DNA from: Lachnospiraceae bacterium
Lineage (GTDB): Bacteria; Bacillota; Clostridia; Lachnospirales; Lachnospiraceae
Direction of reading: 5' to 3'
DNA length: 57,279 bases
Assembly: GCA_017518185.1 (NCBI GenBank)
Contig: JAFWWB010000086.1
Coordinates: forward strand, 1 to 57,279
In this document: one piece after another, positions 17,378-26,679 of the stretch
How the letters are laid out: the number at the start of each line of letters is the position of its first letter
Numbering within the stretch: position 1 is the first letter of the stretch
Notes under the pieces: model-generated
Told to the model about the DNA's origin: nothing
Seen by the model: only the letters and a program-made list of their open reading frames with translations
Databases searched by the model: none
Translations under genes and position numbers: made by a program

Positions 17378-17555
17378 TTCGACCTGCAAAAAGGTTTGAA
17401 GGCATTTGGAAGCGGAGGTCCGAAGACGGACGATATTATTTATCAATGCCTGTGTCAGGGCTGATTCAAGGACAAAGAGGATAGCAGATGCTTACCTTTC
17501 GGGAACGGATAAAGCGGTTACGGAAAAGATCCTTGAAAAAGCTATGAAAGTGTAA
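17378..17555 (+). pseudogene. Probable remnant of a frameshifted gene
   Basis: Between the promoter and the Dabb gene two protein-like stretches lie in different frames. The first (from 17378) reads FDLQKGLKAFGSGGPKTDD and stops at about 17463. The second (17454-17555) reads ADSRTKRIADAYLSGT, then DKAVTEKILEKAMKV and stop. One indel would join them into the end of a gene. The parent family is not recognised, and the stretch may be only leader RNA. Confidence 0.3.
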
Positions 17556-17579
17556 AGTGACAGGGAAAGGAGAAGAGAG

Positions 17580-17885
17580 ATGGTAAAGCATGTGATACTG
17601 TGGAAACTTAAGGAGGAGTATACAGAGGAACAGGTCCTTAAGATCAAGGCTGACATCAAGGAAGGTCTGGAAGGTCTGAAGGGACAGATCCCCGGGCTCA
17701 TCGATATACGGGTAAACACCGAGCCGCTTGCAAGCTCAAACTGCGACCTTATGCTGGATTCTTCCTTTGAGGATGAGGAGTCTCTTAAAGGCTACGCGGT
17801 GCATCCGAAGCATGTGGAGGTGGCAGATACAAAGGTAAGACCCTTCACCGCTTCCCGCGTATGCATGGATTACATAGCTTTGTAG
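17580..17885 (+). CDS. Dabb (stress-responsive A/B barrel) domain protein
   Basis: A 101-aa protein made of one dimeric alpha/beta-barrel domain. The family signature is clear: MVKHVILWKLKEEYTEEQ at the start, IPGLIDIRVNTEP in the middle and the late YAVHPKHVEVADTKVRP block. The ribosome site GGAAAGGAG lies 8-14 nt upstream. Homologues are linked to stress responses in many organisms, but the substrate here is unknown. It stands downstream of its own strong promoter, next to a redox operon. Confidence 0.9.
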   Translation: MVKHVILWKLKEEYTEEQVLKIKADIKEGLEGLKGQIPGLIDIRVNTEPLASSNCDLMLDSSFEDEESLKGYAVHPKHVEVADTKVRPFTASRVCMDYIAL

Positions 17886-17955
17886 GAACTGTCTTACCTG
17901 CGGAGCGGCAGTGAAAGGGCCTGAGTAGACGGGGGCGGTATACAACTGAGGTTTT

Positions 17956-18603
17956 ATGGAAGTGACGGGATATGGCGAAGCAGGGGCGGAGATCGTCCTG
18001 CTGCAGCCGGTAGATGAAAGGGACAGGGTATCGGCCGGAAAAGAAGCGGAGCTGATACGCGAAAGCACAGGTGCCGGCTTTGAACTGCTGGCGTTTCCGG
18101 TGAAAAGCTGGAATGACGAGCTGTCACCCTGGGAGGCTCCTGCAGTGTTCGGAAAGAACGGCTTCGGAGGAAGGGCTTCCGATACGCTGGCTGAGATACT
18201 GGGATACTGTAAGGACAGGGAGCGGAAGTATATCCTTGGCGGCTATTCGCTGGCAGGGCTGTTTGCTTTGTGGAGCGCGTATCAGACCGGTGTTTTCTGC
18301 GCCGTGGCGGCTGCATCCCCCTCCGTATGGTTTCCGGGTTTTACGGAATACATGGATTCACATGAGATCAAGACGGGAAACGTTTACCTAAGCCTCGGGG
18401 ACAGGGAGGAAAAAACAAAGAATCCTGTCATGGCCACGGTGGGAGACAGGATAAGGGACGCAAAGGAGATCCTGTCCGGCAGAGATATAAATTGCATCCT
18501 GGAATGGAACGAAGGCAATCATTTCAGGGATCCCGAGCTCAGGACCGCCAGGGCCTTCTGCCGGGCGATAGATGAACTGCTGCGGACCGGCAGCAGAAAA
18601 TGA
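17956..18603 (+). CDS. Putative alpha/beta-hydrolase (esterase family)
   Basis: A 215-aa predicted serine hydrolase. The nucleophile elbow is GGYSLAGL (Ser98), followed by AAASPSVWFPGF, as in enterochelin-esterase-like proteins. The likely catalytic His is His189 in GNHFRDPE, near the C-terminus. The acidic partner is uncertain, possibly in the LSLGDREEKTKN segment. There is no signal peptide, so it is cytoplasmic. The ribosome site is weak (CTGAGG), and the gene lies 70 bp after the Dabb gene, perhaps in the same transcript. Substrate unknown. Confidence 0.8.
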   Translation: MEVTGYGEAGAEIVLLQPVDERDRVSAGKEAELIRESTGAGFELLAFPVKSWNDELSPWEAPAVFGKNGFGGRASDTLAEILGYCKDRERKYILGGYSLAGLFALWSAYQTGVFCAVAAASPSVWFPGFTEYMDSHEIKTGNVYLSLGDREEKTKNPVMATVGDRIRDAKEILSGRDINCILEWNEGNHFRDPELRTARAFCRAIDELLRTGSRK

Positions 18604-18633
18604 TAAGTTATTGACAGAGGGAGACGATTTAAG

Positions 18634-21399
18634 ATGCATGATATCTTCATCAGTTATTCAACGAAGAACAAGAATGTGGCGGACGCCATAGTAGCCAACT
18701 TTGAGCAGAACGGCATAAAGTGCTGGTATGCGCCCAGGGATATCATGCCCGGGCAGGAATGGGTATCGGCCATCAATGAGGGACTTCACAGCTCGAAGGT
18801 TGTGGTGCTCATTTATACGGATGAGTCGAACCAATCCAGGCAGGTTATGAACGAGATCGCCCTGGCCTTCAACGCAGGCATCACCATAGTTCCTTTCCGT
18901 CTCACCGAAAATGAGATGAGCGATGAATTTGAGTATTATCTTACCCGCGTGCACTGGCTGGATGCGCTCTCGAAGCCGCTGAGCAAGAACATTGACGCTC
19001 TCAGGGAATACGTGGAGGTGATACTGCAGAAGCCCCATGAGGAGACCGAGGAGTCTTCGCAGGCAGGAAACGTAAAGAAGAAAACAAAGAAAAAGTGGGT
19101 ACTCCCTGCAGCCGTGGCGGCGGCACTGCTGGTCATAGCTGCGGGAGTTTTCTGTTTCCTTAAGTTCGGAAGGCCGGATAAAGAAGAACTGGCACGGCAG
19201 CAGATAGAAGAACTGATGGAAGAAGGGAAAGAGCATTATTATACGGAATATCACGGTACTGAGGATAATGCGAAGGCACGTGAGTGCTTTGAGCAGGCGG
19301 CAGAGCTGGGAGAGGCTGAGGCGTATTATTTTCTGGGACAGCTGGATGAGCGGGATTATGAATTTCAGAGCGCAGTAAAGAATTATGAGATTGCCATCGA
19401 TAATGACTGTTACATCGCAGCAACAGCTCTGGCGGGAAAATACAGGCTCGGTTATGGAGTGGAACAGAATGTGGAGAAGGCCAGGGAGCTGTGTGAAGAG
19501 GCTGTTGATAACGACTGTCCTGATGGATATCTTGGTCTGGGAAGGCTTGTGGCTGAGGGACAGGCAGGGTTTGATCCTGATGCGCAGAAAGCTTTGAAGT
19601 ATTATGAAAAGGCTCTTAAATCGGATTCTCCCGAGGATAAGAGCAACGCTTTGATCAGTATTGGTGATCTGTATAAAAACGGCTATGCCGGGGTCGAACG
19701 GGACTATGATGAGGCTGAAGATTATTATTTGCAGGCGATGGAGGCGTATCCATATTGTACGGGCAGCGCATACGAGAGGATAGCCTCCCTGTATGTAGCC
19801 CAGGATGAAAATGTGTTTGCAGAGGACTATTACGGAAAGGCATTGAAGTTCTATGAGAAGGCTGCGGATGCCGGGGATCTGACCTCAATCAATGCGGCCG
19901 GTTATCTATATTCGGATGGCAAGGGAACTGAAGCTGATGGGGAAAAGGCCATGGATTATTACCGGAAAGCGGCTGATGCCGGCAATACATGGGCTATGAC
20001 CAACATAGGCAGGTTGTATGAAAACGGTGGCGGTAATGTGGTGCAGAATTATGATAAGGCTTATGAGTGGTACCGAAAGGCTGCGGATAAAGACCACGGA
20101 CCTGCCATGCGGGAAATAGGGGATCTGTACTATAACGGACACTATGGGGCAGAAGGAGATGATAGGGATTACCGATCCGCCAGGCAGTGGTATCAGAAGG
20201 CGGCGGACGAGGGAGATGTTACGGCGTATTCAGAACTTGGAAATATGTACCGTGACGGAACTTCGGACGGAGCGGGTGGGGAACCCGACTACGTAAAGAT
20301 GATGGAACAGTACCGTAAAGGAGAAAATGCGGGAAGTGAAACAGCGATATTCTACATAGGGTATTCATATTATATGGGTTATACGGAAGACGGCAAGACC
20401 GATTTTGAAACGGCGTCGAGATATTTTGAAAAAGCAGCCAATATGGGATTGCCCAATGCTATGAGAGCCCTGGGTATAATGTACAGTAATGGTGATCTGG
20501 GTGAGCCTGATCCGCAGACTGCAAGGGATTGGTACCTTCGCGCGGCAGATGAGGGTGACGCTGTTTCAATGCAAAATCTTGGCTTTTTGTATTATAATGG
20601 CGCACTTGATGGCAAAAAGGATTATGACAATGCGCTTAAATGGTTTGAAAAGGCTGCTGAAAAAAGTGACCCGGATGCCATGGATATGATAGGCTATATG
20701 TATGAGTGCGGCCTCGGCCTGGAGGTGGATCTTAAGAAAGCGGAGGAGTGGTATCTGAAAGCGGAGGAAAACTATAAGGGATCAGCCACGGAGGATCTCT
20801 GCAGATTGTATTATGAAAATGATATGGATGGTGACGGGAAAAAAGACTACACGGAGTCGTTTAAGTATGGAAGCGCTGCGATAGACAGCGGCAGTGTCAT
20901 TTACTATAAAACATATGAGAGAATAGGAAAGATGTACCGGTATGCGAACGGTACCGGAGTGGATTTTGACAGAGCGTATGATATGTTCACCAAAGCGTAT
21001 GAGATGATAAAAGAAAGCGGGAAAGGAGATCTCGACGGAGACACCTGGTATATACTGGCGTACTCATATGCTGTGGGAGAATACGGTGTTGAAATGGATA
21101 TTGCCAAGGCGACCTACTTTGCCCAAAAAGCGGCTGAAGCCGGAGATGAGGACGGAATGCTCCTGATAGCAGTATATTATGAAGCCGAAACGGCAACTGA
21201 AACTAACAGAAAGAAAGCACTGTACTGGTATGCCAGAGCATTGGAAAAGTATAACGAGACGGGGGACGAAGCCGCTTCGTCTGCTGCTGACGGCATAGAC
21301 GGAATGATCGACGAAGGCACCATCAGCAGAGATGATATACAGGCGCTGGTGGATAACGGGGACGTAAAATACGATACCGTGGCGCAGTGGCTGGAATAA
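18634..21399 (+). CDS. TIR domain, membrane anchor and Sel1-repeat protein
   Basis: A 921-aa protein in three parts. Residues 1-135 are a TIR domain (HDIFISYSTKNKNVADAIV, then KCWYAPRDIMPGQEW). Glu74 in SRQVMNEIALAF sits where TIR NAD-cleaving enzymes carry the catalytic Glu. After a Lys-rich stretch, residues 155-177 form one membrane span. Residues 200-900 are about fifteen Sel1/TPR-like repeats, each ending in a pattern such as ARQWYQKAADEGDVTAYSELG. Several linkers are Asp/Gly-rich (DMDGDGKKDY), like EF-hand loops. The TIR part would be inside and the repeats outside the cell. Signalling or defence is possible, but neither is shown. RBS GAGGGAG. Confidence 0.85.
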   Translation: MHDIFISYSTKNKNVADAIVANFEQNGIKCWYAPRDIMPGQEWVSAINEGLHSSKVVVLIYTDESNQSRQVMNEIALAFNAGITIVPFRLTENEMSDEFEYYLTRVHWLDALSKPLSKNIDALREYVEVILQKPHEETEESSQAGNVKKKTKKKWVLPAAVAAALLVIAAGVFCFLKFGRPDKEELARQQIEELMEEGKEHYYTEYHGTEDNAKARECFEQAAELGEAEAYYFLGQLDERDYEFQSAVKNYEIAIDNDCYIAATALAGKYRLGYGVEQNVEKARELCEEAVDNDCPDGYLGLGRLVAEGQAGFDPDAQKALKYYEKALKSDSPEDKSNALISIGDLYKNGYAGVERDYDEAEDYYLQAMEAYPYCTGSAYERIASLYVAQDENVFAEDYYGKALKFYEKAADAGDLTSINAAGYLYSDGKGTEADGEKAMDYYRKAADAGNTWAMTNIGRLYENGGGNVVQNYDKAYEWYRKAADKDHGPAMREIGDLYYNGHYGAEGDDRDYRSARQWYQKAADEGDVTAYSELGNMYRDGTSDGAGGEPDYVKMMEQYRKGENAGSETAIFYIGYSYYMGYTEDGKTDFETASRYFEKAANMGLPNAMRALGIMYSNGDLGEPDPQTARDWYLRAADEGDAVSMQNLGFLYYNGALDGKKDYDNALKWFEKAAEKSDPDAMDMIGYMYECGLGLEVDLKKAEEWYLKAEENYKGSATEDLCRLYYENDMDGDGKKDYTESFKYGSAAIDSGSVIYYKTYERIGKMYRYANGTGVDFDRAYDMFTKAYEMIKESGKGDLDGDTWYILAYSYAVGEYGVEMDIAKATYFAQKAAEAGDEDGMLLIAVYYEAETATETNRKKALYWYARALEKYNETGDEAASSAADGIDGMIDEGTISRDDIQALVDNGDVKYDTVAQWLE

Positions 21400-21418
21400 A
21401 AAAGGAGAGGAAAAGATC

Positions 21419-22555
21419 ATGTTCTGTATAAGATGCGGTAATCCGATAGAGGACGGCGGAAAATTCTGCACTAAGTGTGGCGCGGAGATAAAGATGCCCG
21501 GAGAGACGCCGGCTGAGATAACGGCAGCGGCCCCGGCAGAGGTCCCCATACGAAAGAAGAGCCGTCTGCCGCTTTTGCTGCTCCTGCTCATACCCCTGAC
21601 AGGAGTCATAGTTTTCCTTGTGCTCATAGGGTTCAGGAAAACGGAGGAAAAGGAAGACCCCTATGACAGAAAACTGCGGATGGCGGCCCGTTATCTTGAG
21701 GAACTGGATTATGACAGGGCCATTGCCGCATATCAGGAGGCCATTGAAATAGACCCGTCCAGGGAAGAGGCGTATCTGGGGCTTGCCGATGTTTATGAAG
21801 AGATGGAAGATTATACCGGTCTTATCAGCTATCTGGAGCAGCTGGAAAAATCTTGGGACAGGGATACGCCGGAAGATCTGCCGGAAGATGCGATAAAGGA
21901 AGTACATGAGCGGCTGGAAATGGCTTACGCCAGGCTCCTTGATGAAGCGGGCGCAGTGAACCTGACAGAGGCGCTTACGATGTACGGGGAAGCCCGGCTG
22001 ACAGAGGACGAAGAAATAGTCCTGACCGACCTGGAAACCTGGCAGTCCGGCAGTGTGTGGCTGGAGCAGAAGTTTAATACCAAAAACGGCTTTGCTGTAT
22101 TCTTTTCGTTCCAGGCCGGCGGCGGCCGTGAATATGATTTCGGCGGTGCGGACGGTATAGTTGTGACCTTTGCTGACCGGATGGGCCTGGGGGGACAGGG
22201 AGAGAATCTCGGTTTTGTAGAAGGCAGCTACGGTATAGAGTTTGATTCCTTCTATTACAATGACGGTGATCCGGAGGGCAAGCACATTGCTTTTATAGAC
22301 GGCAGCACCAGCAATCATGTGAGCTATGTCCTGGACGACCGTGTGGATGACAGCCGGTGGCACAGGGCTTCCGTGTTGTATATAAACAACCGGATGGACC
22401 TTTATGTTGACGGAGAAAAACTGCTTTCGGAGCAGGTGAAACTGCCTGATGAGGTATGCATAGGCATCACCGCAGCCACCGGCGACGGCATGAATCATCA
22501 TTGGATAAAGGATTTCGAAGTGACGGAAGCTTCACTGGAAAAACAGCAGCGGTGA
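21419..22555 (+). CDS. Zinc-ribbon, membrane, TPR and L-type lectin-like protein
   Basis: A 378-aa membrane protein following the TIR-Sel1 gene by 19 bp with a strong AAAGGAGAGG site. Residues 1-23 are a zinc ribbon (CIRCG and CTKCG; Cys3, 6, 17, 20), residues 50-71 a membrane span, and residues 80-130 a TPR-like pair (DYDRAIAAYQEAIEIDPSRE). Residues 195-370 resemble legume-type (L-type) lectins: GADGIVVTFADR, GSYGIEFDSFYYNDGD and HIAFIDGSTSNHVSYV, with carbohydrate- and calcium-site-like Asp residues. The zinc ribbon would be inside and the lectin outside. Glycan binding is inferred from the fold, and a joint role with the TIR protein from adjacency. Confidence 0.8.
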   Translation: MFCIRCGNPIEDGGKFCTKCGAEIKMPGETPAEITAAAPAEVPIRKKSRLPLLLLLLIPLTGVIVFLVLIGFRKTEEKEDPYDRKLRMAARYLEELDYDRAIAAYQEAIEIDPSREEAYLGLADVYEEMEDYTGLISYLEQLEKSWDRDTPEDLPEDAIKEVHERLEMAYARLLDEAGAVNLTEALTMYGEARLTEDEEIVLTDLETWQSGSVWLEQKFNTKNGFAVFFSFQAGGGREYDFGGADGIVVTFADRMGLGGQGENLGFVEGSYGIEFDSFYYNDGDPEGKHIAFIDGSTSNHVSYVLDDRVDDSRWHRASVLYINNRMDLYVDGEKLLSEQVKLPDEVCIGITAATGDGMNHHWIKDFEVTEASLEKQQR

Positions 22556-22645
22556 CAGGAAAAAGGGGGAAAGATGCCCTTATGGCTGAACTGGCCAGGC
22601 TCGGATCATGAGACTGAACGTTTGTCATCGGCCGACCAACGGCAG

Positions 22646-22674
22646 GTGACAAAGTGAAAAAATCATGTTATAAT
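22646..22674 (+). promoter_or_regulatory. Sigma-A promoter with extended -10
   Basis: GTGACA (22646-22651) and TATAAT (22669-22674) are 17 bp apart, and TG at 22666 gives an extended -10. It lies 36 bp upstream of the GGDEF/EAL gene and separates it from the lectin gene. Confidence 0.8.
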
Positions 22675-22709
22675 ACTATGTCAACCTTAGATTATCGAGG
22701 GGGGTTAGC

Positions 22710-25103
22710 ATGGATTTTCAGGCTGTAGTTGATGGAATGTCCGCCATGACCTGCGTGGTCTCGGTGGAAACGCTGCCGGACGGAAAGCCGGGAAAGTTCC
22801 GGATAGTCACAGGTAATAAAGTCTATATCGATTCTATAGAACATCCGGCCCCCGGGGCACAGATGCTTTCGGATAAATTCGTTCCGAATTCGGAATACAC
22901 CGATTATCTCACAAGGGATCTGAATTTCGAGGATTACTGTTACAGATCGGCGGTGGGGAGGAAATGCCTTCACTCCTACGCCCATCCCGACAGGATGGAT
23001 CTGTGGCTGAATATGATGTTCATACCCGTGGGAGAACCGGGGGAGAATATCAATTACTGCCTTTACATGATGGAGATGAGTTTCGAGGCGGACCCGGAGC
23101 AGATGACTTTCATGTCAGGCGATACTTCATCATCCGTTCTGGACATATGTATAAGGCTCCGCGGCACAAATGATTTCAAGGCAACCATGAAGGAGGTCAT
23201 AAAGGGCATAAGGGATCTCTGCGATTCCGAGCACTGCTGCATCCTGGTGCTAAATGAGGCAAAGCGCTCCTGCTATGTGCTGGGGGAGGCATTCGCGCCG
23301 GGATCACCCCTACTGCCCATGGAGCACTACATAAATGATGAATTCTATGACATAGTCGAATCCTGGGCGCCCACGATAGCAGGCAGCAACTGCCTTATTG
23401 CCAAGGACGATCAGGGCATGGAATATGTGCGTGAGAAAAACCCTGTTTGGTATGGATCACTCACCGCGGCAGGTGCACATAATGTGGCACTGTTCCCTCT
23501 TAAATCGAGAAATGAGCTCATGGGCTATATGTGGGCCCTGAACTTTAATCCCGCCCTTGCCGGAAAGATAAAGGATACACTGGAGGTCACCACCTTCATA
23601 CTGGGCTCGGAGCTGGGTAACCATCTGCTGCTGGACAGGCTGAGGAATCTAAGCTCGAAGGATCTGCTCACGGGCGTTATGAACCGTAACGAGATGAACA
23701 ATTTCGTTGACAGCCTGTGCAATTCCTCCGAGGCGGAAAAGAAGTCCGTAGGCGTAATCTTTTCCGATCTCAACGGCCTTAAGGCGGTTAACGATATCGA
23801 GGGGCACAATGCCGGAGACATTCTGCTAAAGAACGCGGCCAGTGCGCTGAGGGAGGTCTTTGAAGAAAAGAGCGTATTCCGTGCGGGAGGCGATGAGTTT
23901 GCCGTTATCGTGACGGATATCGATGAAAAGGGTCTGGAGGAAAAGATCGCCGAGATCCGGAAGGTAAGCGAAAAATACCGCAACGTTATATTTGCAATAG
24001 GCGGGGCCGTGGAAGAGGACAGCCGCAATGTGCGGATGGCCCTCAGACGCGCGGATGAGAGGATGTACGAAGATAAACGCATCTTCTATGAGCAGAATCC
24101 GGAACGGGCCGGGGAGAACAGGGCCGGACATTCCGGCAGCGATGAGGTGGAAGAAAAGTTCCGTGAGAGGAGCATCTTCCGGGATATGAACTTCGACCAT
24201 CTCACGGGCCTGGCCAGCATGACCTATTTCTTTAAGCTGGCCGAAGATGGCCGGAGACGCATGCACGAGGCAGGTACGGATTCGGTGGTGCTCTTTGTGA
24301 ACCTCAGCGGGATGAAGTTCTTTAACCAGAAGAACGGCTTCGCGGAAGGAGACGTGCTGATCAAAGGGCTTGCGGGCATTCTTTCAGATGAGTTCGGTGA
24401 GGAGAATTGCAGCCGTTTCGGACAGGATCATTTTGCGGTGTTTACCGGGGCTGAAGGAATTGAGGATAAGCTCAAAAAGGTCTTCAGGGAAGTAAAGCAT
24501 CTGAACAACGGGAACAGCCTTCCCGTACGTGCCGGTATCTATCCCGATTCAATGGGCCTTGTGGAGGCAACACTGGCCTGCGACAGGGCAAAGTATGCCT
24601 GCAATGTGAAAAGGGATGATTACAGCTCTTATTACAATTTCTTTGACAGCAAGATGCTCTCAAGGGAACTGAGCCGGCAGTATATACTGGATAATCTGGA
24701 CAGGGCCATTGCCGAGAACTGGGTCAAGGCTTTTTACCAGCCCATAGTAAGGTCCACCAACAGAAAGGTGTGCGACGAGGAGGCTCTCGCCCGCTGGATC
24801 GATCCTGTAAAGGGCATGCTTTCCCCTGCCGATTTCATACCGATACTGGAAGATACAAAGCTGATCTACAAGGTAGACCTTCATATATGCGATCTGATAC
24901 TCGAGCGTATCAAAAAACAGCTGGCGGCAGGAAAAAAAGTTGTACCCATATCGATAAACCTCTCAAGAACGGATTTCGAGGTCTGTGATATAGTGGCTGA
25001 GATCGATAACCGTTTTAAAGCTGCCGGTGTTTCGAAGGATCTTGTGACCATAGAGATCACCGAAAGCGTGGTGGGTGAGAACTTTGAGTTCATGAAGGAG
25101 TAG
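22710..25103 (+). CDS. PAS-GAF-GGDEF-GGDEF-EAL protein, N-terminal part before an in-frame stop
   Basis: Signalling protein for cyclic-di-GMP turnover. Order: a PAS-like region (about 10-130), a GAF-like region (about 160-320), an intact GGDEF domain (RAGGDEF, motif 393-397), a second degenerate GGDEF domain (GQDHF, 571-575), then an EAL domain that starts normally (EALARW, EAL at 691-693) but is cut at codon 798 by TAG. The missing half, with DDFGSGYSS and the later metal ligands, follows in the same frame. The synthase domain should work, but the phosphodiesterase would be incomplete unless the stop is read through. The ribosome site AGGGGGG is strong. Confidence 0.85.
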   Translation: MDFQAVVDGMSAMTCVVSVETLPDGKPGKFRIVTGNKVYIDSIEHPAPGAQMLSDKFVPNSEYTDYLTRDLNFEDYCYRSAVGRKCLHSYAHPDRMDLWLNMMFIPVGEPGENINYCLYMMEMSFEADPEQMTFMSGDTSSSVLDICIRLRGTNDFKATMKEVIKGIRDLCDSEHCCILVLNEAKRSCYVLGEAFAPGSPLLPMEHYINDEFYDIVESWAPTIAGSNCLIAKDDQGMEYVREKNPVWYGSLTAAGAHNVALFPLKSRNELMGYMWALNFNPALAGKIKDTLEVTTFILGSELGNHLLLDRLRNLSSKDLLTGVMNRNEMNNFVDSLCNSSEAEKKSVGVIFSDLNGLKAVNDIEGHNAGDILLKNAASALREVFEEKSVFRAGGDEFAVIVTDIDEKGLEEKIAEIRKVSEKYRNVIFAIGGAVEEDSRNVRMALRRADERMYEDKRIFYEQNPERAGENRAGHSGSDEVEEKFRERSIFRDMNFDHLTGLASMTYFFKLAEDGRRRMHEAGTDSVVLFVNLSGMKFFNQKNGFAEGDVLIKGLAGILSDEFGEENCSRFGQDHFAVFTGAEGIEDKLKKVFREVKHLNNGNSLPVRAGIYPDSMGLVEATLACDRAKYACNVKRDDYSSYYNFFDSKMLSRELSRQYILDNLDRAIAENWVKAFYQPIVRSTNRKVCDEEALARWIDPVKGMLSPADFIPILEDTKLIYKVDLHICDLILERIKKQLAAGKKVVPISINLSRTDFEVCDIVAEIDNRFKAAGVSKDLVTIEITESVVGENFEFMKE
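25101..25103 (+). other. In-frame amber stop splitting the EAL domain
   Basis: GAG-TAG-ATC interrupts a frame open from 22710 to 26675. A single change, for example CAG to TAG, explains it. Downstream codons continue the EAL family without any gap, so this is a point nonsense change and not an indel. Confidence 0.9.
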
Positions 25104-25121
25104 ATCGAACGCTTCCAGTCC

Positions 25122-26675
25122 ATGGGCTATAAGGTATGGATGGACGATTTCGGGAGCGGATATTCTTCGCTGGAGCTGCTGCAGGAGATGCATTTCGACC
25201 TGATCAAGTTCGATATGCGTTTCATGAGGCGCTTTGACGCCACTCCCAGATCCAGGATACTGCTCACCGAGCTTATGAGAATGGCCCAGAGTCTGGATGT
25301 GGAGACTGTCTGCGAAGGCGTTGAGACTGAAGAGCAGGCGGATTTCCTGACTGAGGTGGGCTGCACCAGGCTCCAGGGCTACTATTTCTGCAAGCCCATC
25401 CCGGAAGAGGAAATATGGGAAAGGCACAGGAAGGGCATACAGATAGGCTTTGAGAATACTGATGAGTCCGGATACTACAAGACACTGGGCGAGATCAACA
25501 TGTATGACCTGAGTTCCATTTACAATGGAGAGAGTACGGAACGGCAGTATTTTGACATAATCCCCATGGCGGTGTTGGAATTCGGCGCCGAGGGTCTGCA
25601 GATAATAAGGGGTAATAAGTCCTATAATGACTTCCTGGAGCGCTATATAATGAATGAGGAAGCTGAGGATGATGAAGACGGAAAGGCTGTTGATGAGCTG
25701 ACGAGCGCTATAAGGAGCTGCCACGAAGTGGGGAGCCGTGTCTTCATGGACGAGAGGCTTTATGACGGTTCAACCATGCACGCCATGATAAAGAAGATAG
25801 CGGACAACCCGGTGAGGAATGTGGCGGCTTATGTGATAGCCATACTGGATATCAAGCAGAACAAGGATGAGCTTACCTACGCGGATATAGCAAAGGCTCT
25901 TTCCGCCGACTATATCGACATCTATCATGTGGATATGGAGACGGAGCAGTTTGTCCAGTACAGCCCGGACGGAAGCGGATTGGGAGTAAGCGCGGAAAGA
26001 CACGGTGAGAACTTCTTTACTGAGGCCGGGAAGGATGCGCAGGTATATGTCTACGAAGCCGACAGGGAACAGTTTGCCAAGCTCTTCAATAAGGAGAATG
26101 TTATCAGAAGCCTTAAGGAAAACGGTGTTTTTGTTCATACCTACAGGCTTAAGACCGAGAACGAACCTGTTTATGTCAACATGAAGGTTGTCCCCATGAA
26201 GAATGACCCCAGGCATTTTGTTATGGCAGTGAATAACGTGGATGGCCAGATGAAACAGCAGGAGATCATCGAGCGCCTCAGGGAGGAGAAGACTGTCTAC
26301 TCCAGGATATCGGCGCTTATGGGCGATTTTATAGCCATTTACACAGTTGATCCTGAAAACGGGAGTTACATGCAGTACAGCGCGGCTGACAACTTTTCGG
26401 ATCTGGGCACATCCAAGCTGGGACTGGATTTCTTCGGGGATTCGAGAAAAGAGATCAGCATGGTTATATGCCCGGAGGACCTGGATTATTTCAAGTCCGC
26501 ATTTACGAAAGAGAAGGTTCTTAAAAGGACTGAAAAAGGACAGATATTTAAGATACGATACAGACTCATGATAGGAGGCGAACCCGTTAAGGTCACACTC
26601 AGGGCAGGAATGACCGGGGAGAATGACGGGGCCCAGCTCATAGTGGGAGTCGGATTTTCCTCAGAGGAAGCATAA
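25122..26675 (+). CDS. C-terminal part of the interrupted GGDEF-EAL protein
   Basis: Same reading frame as the upstream part, 6 codons after the stop. Residues 1-105 are the second half of the EAL domain, with WMDDFGSGYSSL, the FDLIKFDMRF segment, ETVCEGVETEEQ and a final LQGYYFCKPIP. Residues 120-510 hold three repeats of a PAS-like domain; the latter two contain related YTVDPENGSYMQYS-type segments. No ribosome site precedes the ATG at 25122, so independent translation is doubtful and the product may not be made. Alone it could not form a complete EAL enzyme, because the EAL motif lies in the upstream part. Confidence 0.7.
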   Translation: MGYKVWMDDFGSGYSSLELLQEMHFDLIKFDMRFMRRFDATPRSRILLTELMRMAQSLDVETVCEGVETEEQADFLTEVGCTRLQGYYFCKPIPEEEIWERHRKGIQIGFENTDESGYYKTLGEINMYDLSSIYNGESTERQYFDIIPMAVLEFGAEGLQIIRGNKSYNDFLERYIMNEEAEDDEDGKAVDELTSAIRSCHEVGSRVFMDERLYDGSTMHAMIKKIADNPVRNVAAYVIAILDIKQNKDELTYADIAKALSADYIDIYHVDMETEQFVQYSPDGSGLGVSAERHGENFFTEAGKDAQVYVYEADREQFAKLFNKENVIRSLKENGVFVHTYRLKTENEPVYVNMKVVPMKNDPRHFVMAVNNVDGQMKQQEIIERLREEKTVYSRISALMGDFIAIYTVDPENGSYMQYSAADNFSDLGTSKLGLDFFGDSRKEISMVICPEDLDYFKSAFTKEKVLKRTEKGQIFKIRYRLMIGGEPVKVTLRAGMTGENDGAQLIVGVGFSSEEA

Positions 26676-26679
26676 AGCG

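Noticed and set aside
21323-22501. 392-aa open frame on the minus strand
   Set aside because: It is antisense to the lectin-like gene, which has a zinc ribbon, TPR and lectin motifs and a strong ribosome site.
25101-25103. Pyrrolysine or other recoding at TAG
   Set aside because: No downstream recoding structure was seen, no pyl genes are in the window, and the position is not a known recoded site in EAL proteins. A nonsense mutation is simpler.
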